Below are positions 13,096-18,954 of a DNA stretch of 18,954 nt, piece by piece. The notes under the pieces are model-generated. The model made no database searches and was not told the origin of the DNA. It was given only the letters and a program-made list of their open reading frames with translations. Within the stretch, counting starts at the first letter, position 1, and each line of letters opens with the position of its first letter. Source of the DNA: Betaproteobacteria bacterium (GTDB lineage: Bacteria; Pseudomonadota; Gammaproteobacteria; Burkholderiales; SG8-41); the NCBI GenBank assembly GCA_016177355.1, contig JACOVL010000048.1, positions 1 through 18,954 on the forward strand. Reading direction: 5' to 3'. Both the position numbers and the translations under genes were made by a program.

Positions 13096-13123
13096 TGACG
13101 AGTGACGAGTGACGGGTGACCGG
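13096..13123. repeat. Heptamer tandem repeat, site D (four units) in the rlmJ/racemase divergent spacer
   Basis: TGACGAG, TGACGAG, TGACGGG and TGACCGG follow each other, with a further partial unit on each side. The array begins 9 bp from the rlmJ start codon, so it is the 5' leader of rlmJ on the minus strand. Confidence 0.7.
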
Positions 13124-13137
13124 TGGGTGAGGATAAT
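13109..13137 (+). promoter_or_regulatory. Promoter candidate of the racemase-Bug operon, -35 inside the heptamer array
   Basis: GTGACG (13109-13114, 4 of 6 to TTGACA) is 17 bp from GATAAT (13132-13137, 5 of 6 to TATAAT). The -35 is part of the heptamer repeat. The predicted 5' leader is ~48 nt. Confidence 0.35.
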
Positions 13138-13191
13138 GGATAATCCCGCTGCCGTGTATGCGCGGCGGCGGACGCAACCCGGGGAGAACGC

Positions 13192-14209
13192 ATGAAAATC
13201 AAGGCAATCAGGGCCGCGGTGCACCGCTTCGAAGCGAAGGTGCCGCTGATGAAGAAGCCGCTGCAGCGCCAGGCGGTGGTGTGCGAGGTCGAGACCTCCG
13301 GCGGCATCGCCGGCTTCGGCATGACCGGCGGGCATTTCCTGCCGCACGCGGTTACCGCCGCGCTCAACCGGGAGTTCCTGCCGGTGGTGAAGGACCTGGA
13401 TGCCCGCGACACCGAGGCGATCCACGAGAAAGTGTGGTGGAAGCTCAACCAGCGCTCGATGACCGGCGTCGTCTCGAGCGCGCTCTCGGCGCTCGACATC
13501 GCGCTGTGGGACATCCACGGCAAGCACGCCGGCCGCACCATCGCGCAACTCCTCGGCGGCGCGCGCGACTGGGCGCCCACCTACTGCACTTTCGGCTTCC
13601 ACGAGTACGACTTCGACCAGCTCGTCGAGGCGGCCAGGCTGCAGCTCAAGAAGGGACATCGCCGCCTCAAGATGGTGGTGGGCGTGCACAAGGGCGGCTG
13701 GCAGGAGGACGCGCGGCGCGTGCGGGCCGTGCGCGAGGCCATCGGGCCCGACGTCGAGTTGATGATGGACGCCAACTACAAGTTCAACCCGGTGGACGCG
13801 CGCCAGCTGTGCCGCGCCATCGAGGACTGCAACCTCACCTGGTTCGAGGAGCCGCTCTACCAGAACGACACGCGCGCGATGGCCGACCTGCGCAGCCATA
13901 CCCGCATACCGATAGCCGCCGGCCAGAACGAGGGCCACCGCTGGCGCCTGCGCGAGCTGGTGCTGCACCAGGCGGTGGACATCCTGCAGCCCAACGTTTG
14001 CTACTGCGGCGGCTACACCGTGGCGCAGAAGGTGGGGCACCTCGCGCAGGCGCCAGCGGGTCGAGTTCCATCTCGACATGCAGGCGGTGGGCGAGATGAT
14101 GTTCGTCAACCCGCCGCAGCCGAAGGACAACGTGATCAAAATCCCCGCGCAGCCCGGGCTGGGGTTGAAGCCCAATCGCGCGGTGCTGAAGGACACGGTG
14201 GTAAAGTGA
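13192..14209 (+). pseudogene. Mandelate racemase/muconate lactonizing enzyme-family gene with internal deletion and frameshift
   Basis: ATG 13192 follows GGGGAGA at good spacing. Residues 1-287 read as a normal enolase-superfamily enzyme: the capping domain, K160 (RRLKMV), and the metal ligands D193 (MMDAN), E219/E220 (FEEPL) and E247 (AGQNEG). After VGHLAQA (~14053) homology stops in this frame. It resumes one frame over at base 14057 with RVEFHLDMQAVGEMMFVNPPQPKD and runs to TGA 14207-14209. In intact relatives about 20-25 residues, including the barrel segment with the catalytic His, lie between these points, so this is a deletion rather than a single-base slip. As written the frame would run to 14235 with a nonsense tail. 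It could be a true pseudogene or an assembly error. Confidence 0.8.
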
Positions 14210-14231
14210 TGGGGGAAAAGGAGGGAAGACC

Positions 14232-15212
14232 ATGATCCGCGCCATGGGTTTTCGCATCGCTGTCGCACTGCTCGCCGCGCTCGCGGCGCTGCCCGCCGCC
14301 GCGCAAGGCGTGAACTGGCCGACCAAGCCGGTGCGCTTCATCGTGCCGTTCCCGCCGGGGGGCACGACCGACCCGCTGGCGCGGCTGGTGGGGGCACGGC
14401 TCACCGCGGCGCTCGGGCAGCAGTTCATCGTGGACAACCGGCCGGGCGCCTCGGGCTCGCTCGGGGCGGGCATCACCGCCAGGGCGACGCCGGACGGCTA
14501 CACTTTCCTGTTCGTGTTCGACACCCACGCGGTCAACCCGACGCTGATCCCGAACCTGCCGTTCGACACGGTGAAGGACCTCGCGCCGGTGATGCTGATC
14601 GCGACCTCGGCGAACGCCATCGTGACCAACGCCGCCAAGCCCTACAAGAGCTTCGGCGACGTGATCAAGGCGGCGAAGGCAAAGCCGGACACGGTGACCT
14701 ACGGCTCGATCGGCAGCGGCAGCCTCGGGCACCTGATGATGACGCTGGTGCAGCAGACGGGCGGCTTCAAGATCGTGCACGTGCCGTACAAGGGCGGCGG
14801 GCCGATGACGGTGGATGCGCTGGGCGGCAACGTCGATCTCGCCATCGGCACGGTGGCGCTGCTCACGCCGCACGTGAAGGGCGGGAAGCTGCGCGCCATC
14901 GCCGTCACCGGCGACAAGCGCTCGAGCGCGCTGCCCGACGTGCCGTCTCTCGCGGAGCAGGGTTTCCCCGGCTTCTCGGCGCTCGCCTGGTGGGGCGTGT
15001 TCGCGCCGGCCGGAACGCCGAAGCCGGTCATCGGCAGGTTCCACGCCGAGCTCGTGAAGGTGTTCAACCTGGCGGACGTGCGCAAGCAGCTTGCCGAGAC
15101 GCTCGGCATGGACCTCGTGGTGAGCAGCCCCGAGGCGCTGCAGAAATTCCTGGTCGCCGAGATCGAGCGCTGGGGCAGGGTGGTGCGCGAGAACAATATC
15201 AGCGGCGATTGA
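14232..15212 (+). CDS. Bug/TctC-type periplasmic solute-binding protein (2)
   Basis: The 326-residue precursor has signal peptide MIRAMGFRIAVALLAALAALPAAAQ (cleavage near 24-25). Then come the receptor blocks WPTKPVRFIVPFPPGGTTD, DNRPGASGSLGAGITARATPDGYTFL, VHVPYKGGGPMTVDALGGNVDLAIG and LPDVPSLAEQGFPGF. GGAGGG sits 7 nt before the ATG. It starts 22 bp after the broken racemase-family gene, so it was probably the uptake partner for that enzyme's substrate, perhaps a sugar acid or hydroxy acid. Whether it still has a use with its enzyme damaged is open. No TctAB partners are nearby. Confidence 0.94.
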   Translation: MIRAMGFRIAVALLAALAALPAAAQGVNWPTKPVRFIVPFPPGGTTDPLARLVGARLTAALGQQFIVDNRPGASGSLGAGITARATPDGYTFLFVFDTHAVNPTLIPNLPFDTVKDLAPVMLIATSANAIVTNAAKPYKSFGDVIKAAKAKPDTVTYGSIGSGSLGHLMMTLVQQTGGFKIVHVPYKGGGPMTVDALGGNVDLAIGTVALLTPHVKGGKLRAIAVTGDKRSSALPDVPSLAEQGFPGFSALAWWGVFAPAGTPKPVIGRFHAELVKVFNLADVRKQLAETLGMDLVVSSPEALQKFLVAEIERWGRVVRENNISGD

Positions 15213-15226
15213 GGGGGCAGGCCGGA

Positions 15227-15805
15227 TCAGCGCGGGAAGGGCGCAAGCGGCGGCGGCTTCCCGTCCGGGACCGGGGTCCGCGCCACGTTCATCTGCATCG
15301 CGATCATCGAGTAGTAGCCGGCGATGCCGGTGATATCAACCACCCCGGCCTCGCCGAATTTCGCAACGGCCCGCTCGTAGGTCTGGTCGGACACGCCCCT
15401 CCTCGCGAGCAGCTCGGTGACGAAGTCGTGAACGATCTCCTCGTCGGCCGTCATGCCGGCGGGGCGCCGGCCTTCGGCGATCGCTTCGACGAGCGCCGGT
15501 TTCAGCCCGGCCTTGAGCGCGTGCTGGGAGTGGGCGGACCACTCGTACTGCTGGGTCCAGTCCCGCGCCGCGATCAGCGCCGTCAGCTCGATGATGCGCT
15601 GGTCGAGCGGGCACCGGAACCGCAGGTACTCGCCGACCTGCTGCACCGGCCCCGCCAGGCCCGGGCTGCGCAGCAGCACGTTGAACGGCCCGCGCACCTC
15701 GCCGCGCGGGCCGGCGGCGATGGCGGCCGCCACCTTCTTTTGCGCGTCGTTCATTTTCTCGGGCGCGATGCGGCCCATGCGTTCGGGGGTTGCGGCGGAT
15801 GTCAT
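15227..15805 (-). CDS. Carboxymuconolactone decarboxylase (CMD) family protein (1)
   Basis: This 192-residue protein is of the CMD/AhpD-like helical fold: ELTALIAARDWTQQYEWSAHSQHALKAG (73-100) carries the E-W-x-x-H type active-site set (E88, H92, H95). There is no CxxC pair, so it is not an AhpD-type peroxidase and resembles decarboxylase-like members. The start is ATG 15805, after GAGGAGG at good spacing; a longer frame to 15832 would include that ribosome site. It converges on the second Bug gene (14 bp) and is divergent from the CoA-transferase gene. Its actual substrate is unknown. Confidence 0.88.
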   Translation of the reverse strand: MTSAATPERMGRIAPEKMNDAQKKVAAAIAAGPRGEVRGPFNVLLRSPGLAGPVQQVGEYLRFRCPLDQRIIELTALIAARDWTQQYEWSAHSQHALKAGLKPALVEAIAEGRRPAGMTADEEIVHDFVTELLARRGVSDQTYERAVAKFGEAGVVDITGIAGYYSMIAMQMNVARTPVPDGKPPPLAPFPR

Positions 15806-15897
15806 GGCGGCCTCCTCTTCGGGAGCGGGCATCTTACGCCAGTCGTCCGCCGTTTGCGCGAAGTTCCATGATGCGAACCGGGGCCGGATGCGTGGGC

Positions 15898-15903
15898 TAA
15901 ACT
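15898..15903 (+). promoter_or_regulatory. -10 candidate for the CoA-transferase operon
   Basis: TAAACT, 6 bp upstream of heptamer array E and 22 bp before the start codon. There is no clear -35, so this is a weak call. Confidence 0.25.
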
Positions 15904-15908
15904 ATTGG

Positions 15909-15929
15909 TGATGAGTGATGAGTGATGAG
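15909..15929 (+). repeat. Heptamer tandem repeat, site E (three perfect TGATGAG units) containing a start codon
   Basis: Three identical TGATGAG units. Each holds an ATG in a different frame; the third (15925) is the start of the CoA-transferase gene. The array takes the place of a Shine-Dalgarno, for which there is no good candidate. Confidence 0.75.
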
Positions 15930-17106
15930 CGATCAGCTTCCCCTGAACGGCTATACGGTGCTGGATCTCACGCGCGCGCGCTCGGGCCCGACCGCCGTGC
16001 GCCAGCTCGCCGACTGGGGCGCGAACGTGATCAAGATCGAGGAGCCGGGCGACGCGGGCGACGGCAGCGGGCCGTGGGACCGGCGCCACGGCTTCGACTT
16101 CCAGAACCTGCAGCGCAACAAGAAGAGCCTCACGCTCAACCTGAGGGCGCCCGAGGGTGTGGCGATTTTCAAACGTTTGGCCGACCAGGCGGACGTGATC
16201 GTCGAGAATTTCCGCCCGCGGGTGAAGTACCGCCTCGGCATCGACTACGAGACCCTGAAGAAGACCAACCGGCGGCTGGTGTACGCCAGCATCTCTGGCT
16301 TCGGCGAGCAGGGCCCATACCGCGACCGGCCGGGGCTGGACCACGTGGTGCAGGGCATGGGCGGGCTCATGTCCATCACCGGGCTGCCCGGACAGGGGCC
16401 GGTCCGCGTCGGCATCGCGATCTCGGATTCGAGCTCCGGCATCTACTGCGCGTTCGGCATCGTGCTCGCGCTGCTCGAGCGCAGCCGCTCCGGCGAGGGC
16501 CAGTGGGTCAACACCTCTCTGCTGCAGGCGCTGATCGCCATGCTGGACTTCCAGGCCGCGCGCTGGCTGATCGGTCGCGAGGTTCCGCCGCAGGCCGGCA
16601 ACGACCACCCGACCGCTATCCCGACCGGGGTGTTCAGGACGGCGGACGGCTACATCAACATCGCCGCTTCGGGCAAGCTGTTCGAGCGGCTGTGCACGGT
16701 CCTCGGCGCGCCCGGGCTGCTCGGCAACCCGGATTACGCCGACTACAAGTCGCGCTCCAGAAACCGCGCCGCGCTCAACGCCGCCATCGAGGAGCATACG
16801 GTCAGGCGCCCCTCCGCCGAATGGATCGAATTGTTGAACGGCGCCGGCGTGCCGTGCGGCCCGATCTACACCATAGACAAGATGTTCGCCGACCCTCAGG
16901 TGCAGGGCCTCAACATGGCGCAGCCGGTCGTGCACCCCAGCCTGGGACGGCAGGAGCTGGTCGGCCAGGGCGTGAACCTCTCGCGCACGCCGGCTGAGCT
17001 GCGCACGCCCGCGCCCGACGCCGGCGAGCATACGGACGAAATACTGCGGGGGCTGGGCTACGACGCCGCGGCGATCAAAGACCTGCGCCGACGCGGCGTC
17101 GTGTGA
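15925..17106 (+). CDS. CaiB/BaiF family (class III) CoA-transferase
   Basis: This 393-residue protein begins at ATG 15925 (GTG 15922 is also in frame). Family blocks: GYTVLDLTRARSGPTAVRQLADWGANVIKIEEPG (9-42), NLQRNKKSLTLNLRAPEG, VENFRPRV, and the catalytic aspartate D139 in RPGLDHVVQGMGGLMSITG. The residues NHPTAIP-TGVFRTADGYINIA and VPCGPIYTIDKMFADPQV complete the family. It moves CoA between carboxylic acids by a covalent Asp-anhydride/thioester route. It ends in a 4-bp overlap (GTGA) with the next CMD gene, so they form an operon and may act in succession on an activated acid. The acid itself is unknown. Confidence 0.93.
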   Translation: MSDQLPLNGYTVLDLTRARSGPTAVRQLADWGANVIKIEEPGDAGDGSGPWDRRHGFDFQNLQRNKKSLTLNLRAPEGVAIFKRLADQADVIVENFRPRVKYRLGIDYETLKKTNRRLVYASISGFGEQGPYRDRPGLDHVVQGMGGLMSITGLPGQGPVRVGIAISDSSSGIYCAFGIVLALLERSRSGEGQWVNTSLLQALIAMLDFQAARWLIGREVPPQAGNDHPTAIPTGVFRTADGYINIAASGKLFERLCTVLGAPGLLGNPDYADYKSRSRNRAALNAAIEEHTVRRPSAEWIELLNGAGVPCGPIYTIDKMFADPQVQGLNMAQPVVHPSLGRQELVGQGVNLSRTPAELRTPAPDAGEHTDEILRGLGYDAAAIKDLRRRGVV

Positions 17107-17723
17107 CCCGCTTCGCGAAGGCGGAGAGCATGGCGCGCATCGAGCCGTTGCCGGCGGACCTCAACCCGGACCTGCAAGACACCCTGCAGACCTACCGGAA
17201 TTACCTGGGCTACGTGCCGAACAGCGTGCTGATCATGCAGCACCGGCCCAGGCTGGTGAAGGCGCTGGCCCAGATGGCATCCGCCGTCTGGGACAAGGAA
17301 ACGAGCGAGGTGAGCCTCGGCTTCAAGCGGCTGGTCGCGTACATGGCGAGCCGCACGCACGGCTGCAATTATTCCATGGCGCACGCCGCCGAGGCGGCCC
17401 ACCGCGCCGGCATGGACGATGCCAAGCTCGAGGCGGTGGTGGACTACAAGACGAGCCCGCTTTACACCGAAGCGGAGCGCGTCGCGCTCGACTTCGCGGT
17501 CGCGGCGGCCTCGCAGCCGAACGGCGTCACCGACGCCCTGTTCCGTAACATGAAAAAGCACTGGACCGACGCGCAGATCGTGGAAATCGCCGGCGCGGTC
17601 GCTTTGAACGGTTTTCTCAACCGCTGGAACGACACCATGGCGGTGCCGCTGGAGCCGGAACCGGTCGAGTTCGGGGAAAAGCACCTCGCGCGCCACGGCT
17701 GGCGGGTGGGAAAACACCGGTGA
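17103..17723 (+). CDS. Carboxymuconolactone decarboxylase (CMD)/peroxidase-related family protein (2)
   Basis: This 206-residue protein carries an AhpD-like segment ASRTHGCNYSMAHAAEAAHRAG with C88-x-x-S91-x-x-H94: the first Cys and the His are kept, and the second Cys of a CxxC is serine. It is a CMD-fold protein of the 'peroxidase-related' type, so a redox or decarboxylase role is possible. The GTG start at 17103 overlaps the CoA-transferase stop (GTGA), suggesting coupling. ATG 17130 (MARIEPLP), which begins the family homology, is an alternative with GGCGGAG close upstream. It differs clearly from the CMD protein at 15227-15805, so they are not recent duplicates. Confidence 0.88.
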   Translation: MTRFAKAESMARIEPLPADLNPDLQDTLQTYRNYLGYVPNSVLIMQHRPRLVKALAQMASAVWDKETSEVSLGFKRLVAYMASRTHGCNYSMAHAAEAAHRAGMDDAKLEAVVDYKTSPLYTEAERVALDFAVAAASQPNGVTDALFRNMKKHWTDAQIVEIAGAVALNGFLNRWNDTMAVPLEPEPVEFGEKHLARHGWRVGKHR

Positions 17724-17778
17724 CGAAGTGATGAGTGACGGATTGGCCCGTTCTTGCCAACTCGTCACCCCGTCACTC
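17719..17778. repeat. Heptamer repeat site F in inverted pairs between convergent genes
   Basis: GGTGACGA (17719-17726) is complementary to TCGTCACC (17762-17769), and GAGTGACGG (17733-17741) to CCGTCACTC (17770-17778). Only one of the two stems can form at a time. They lie between the CMD gene and the third Bug gene, whose stop is at 17773, so they may serve as a weak two-way terminator, without T-run. Confidence 0.5.
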
Positions 17779-18750
17779 GGGCTTGATCCCCGCCGCGCGC
17801 ACGACCTTCGCCCACTTCCCGGTTTCGGCGCGCAGTACGCGCGCAAACTCCTCGGGCGTGTTGGCGACGGCGTCCGCGCCGTCGGCGACGAGCTTCTGGG
17901 CGACCGCGGGCGAGCGCAGCACCGCCGTCATGGCCTCGTGCAGTTTCGCGATGGTCTCCCGGGGAGTGCCGGCGGGCGCGAACAGGCCGTACCATTGCAC
18001 CGCCTCGTAGCCCGGCACCCCCGCTTCCGCCACCGTCGGCAGTTCGGGCAGCGCGCTCGAGCGCCTGGCGCCGGTCGTGGCCAACCCGCGCAGGCGTCCG
18101 CTTCTCACGTGGGGCAGCCCGGAGAGCATGGTCGCGGTCGCCGCGACGACATGGCCGGCGAGCAGATCAATGAGCGCGGGCCCGAGCCCCTTGTACGGAA
18201 TGTGGACCATTTTGACGTTGGTCATGCTGAGAAACAGCTCCATCGAAAGATGAGGGTTCGTTCCGGTGCCGGCGGAGGCGTAGTTGATCTCGTTCGGACG
18301 CCTGCGGGCGAACGAGATCAACTCCTTCACCGATCTTGCGGGCAGCGACGGGTGCACCACCAGGATGTTGGGCGCCGCGATGACCTGCGTGATGGGCGCG
18401 AGGTCCTTCAGTGCGTCGTACGGCAGCTTCTTCTTCGTTGACGGCAGGATCGCAAGGGTGGAGATGCCCATCAGCAGCGTGTAGCCGTCGGGGGCCGCCC
18501 TGGCGACGAGGTCGTTGCCGATGATCGAGCCCGCGCCAGGGCGGTTGTCCACGACCACCGGCTGGCCGAGACGCTCGGCAAGACCGGATGTCAGCTGCCG
18601 GGTGAGGATGTCGGTGCCGCCGCCGGGCGACGACGGCACGATCACCCGCACCGGCTTACCGGGATAGCCGCCCTGCGCGAGCGCCGCGCCGGCCGGGACC
18701 GCGATCAATGCGGCGCACAGCAGGCAACGCGTCCTATTCAGCAGGCTCAT
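17773..18750 (-). CDS. Bug/TctC-type periplasmic solute-binding protein (3)
   Basis: The 325-residue precursor starts at ATG 18750, 7 nt after AGGAGG; a longer frame to 18834 has no such signal. Signal peptide MSLLNRTRCLLCAALIAVPAGAALA, cleavage near residue 25. Then YPGKPVRVIVPSSPGGGTDIL, DNRPGAGSIIGNDLVARAAPDGYTLL, VHIPYKGLGPALIDLLAGHV and LPELPTVAEAGVPGYEAVQWYG. It converges on the CoA-transferase/CMD operon, which could use its ligand. It is as unlike the other two Bug proteins as they are to each other, so all three probably bind different ligands. Confidence 0.94.
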   Translation of the reverse strand: MSLLNRTRCLLCAALIAVPAGAALAQGGYPGKPVRVIVPSSPGGGTDILTRQLTSGLAERLGQPVVVDNRPGAGSIIGNDLVARAAPDGYTLLMGISTLAILPSTKKKLPYDALKDLAPITQVIAAPNILVVHPSLPARSVKELISFARRRPNEINYASAGTGTNPHLSMELFLSMTNVKMVHIPYKGLGPALIDLLAGHVVAATATMLSGLPHVRSGRLRGLATTGARRSSALPELPTVAEAGVPGYEAVQWYGLFAPAGTPRETIAKLHEAMTAVLRSPAVAQKLVADGADAVANTPEEFARVLRAETGKWAKVVRAAGIKPE

Positions 18751-18898
18751 GCCGATTCCTCCTCCGTGATTCCAGCATACGGTCCGTGTCGAATCCGCCG
18801 TAATATGATACCCAATCCTCGGCCAGCATAGCATCGAGGCCGCATGGTCAACTACCGGCGCCGATCATTCCGCCGAAATAGGGTTGTCTGGAGGGCAC

Positions 18899-18954
18899 AT
18901 GATGCGCAAGCTCAGGACGCAGCGCGATAACCAGCAGTGGATGCTCGACCTCGC
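18899..18954 (+). CDS. Start of an unidentified gene, truncated by window edge
   Basis: ATGATG at 18899-18904 follows GGAGGGC at good spacing, and the frame stays open to the edge: MMRKLRTQRDNQQWMLDL. This is too short to name. It is divergent from the third Bug gene, with a 148-bp spacer in which I recognise no clear promoter or repeat. Confidence 0.55.
   Translation, partial: MMRKLRTQRDNQQWMLDL

Noticed and set aside
13088..13177. Longer RlmJ starting at 13177
   Set aside because: The added residues come from translating the heptamer array; RlmJ proteins start at M(F/L)xYRH.
14054..14235. Racemase-family protein ending with a new C-terminus at 14235
   Set aside because: The tail after ~14053 is a frame-shifted reading of the true C-terminal coding sequence, which is still recognisable in the next frame.
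15915..16997. Alternate plus-strand frame starting in heptamer array E
   Set aside because: The translation is Arg/Ala/Gly-rich and unrelated to any family; the CaiB/BaiF frame over the same bases has complete homology.
15227..17723. Two CMD genes as a recent duplication
   Set aside because: Their active-site segments (YEWSAHSQHA versus HGCNYSMAHA), lengths and flanks differ, so they are separate subfamilies.

Overview
The window is high-GC and gene-dense. It carries three periplasmic solute-binding proteins of the Bug/TctC type, a CaiB/BaiF CoA-transferase, two carboxymuconolactone-decarboxylase (CMD) family proteins, an amidohydrolase and an rlmJ gene. This mix is typical of a metabolically versatile environmental betaproteobacterium, probably Burkholderiales or a near relative. 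That assignment is inferred from gene content; no rRNA or other phylogenetic marker is present. I see no tRNA, rRNA, CRISPR array, intact insertion sequence or origin.

Layout. Bases 1-547 hold the C-terminal part of a cyclase-family hydrolase. Bases 641-2576 form a small accessory patch: an orphan GIY-YIG protein, a PIN/ribbon-helix-helix toxin-antitoxin (TA) pair, a Doc/AbrB-type TA pair and the decayed start of a DUF2283 gene. Bases 2566-3751 (minus strand) encode a rhomboid protease followed by a MESH1-like small alarmone hydrolase. From 3883 come a Bug protein, a small coiled-coil protein, an MFS transporter, a convergent alpha/beta hydrolase, a divergent amidohydrolase, a secreted DUF5666-like protein and a DUF1330 protein. 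Bases 9653-10002 are the only long gene-free stretch. It holds an FNR/Anr-type box, a matching -10 element and a strong intrinsic terminator, just upstream of a large SulP-STAS-cNMP transporter. The right part carries rlmJ (minus), a mandelate racemase-family gene broken by an internal deletion and followed by a Bug gene, a CMD gene (minus), a CoA-transferase/CMD operon, a third Bug gene (minus), and the first codons of a further gene at the right edge.

How the parts fit. The catabolic genes form small cassettes that pair an enzyme with a binding protein: racemase family + Bug, and CoA-transferase + CMD beside Bug. No TctA/TctB membrane partner is in the window. The TA patch, alarmone hydrolase and FNR-type signal point to stress and low-oxygen control.

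The most unusual features are three. First, an FNR-type promoter drives a ~240-nt terminated RNA (sRNA or attenuator leader) ahead of the SulP gene. Second, a family of dispersed heptanucleotide tandem repeats (GAYGAGK-like) lies in at least six intergenic spacers, in one case supplying the start codon of the next gene. Third, RlmJ has an altered catalytic motif IV (D-S-S-F instead of D-P-P-Y).
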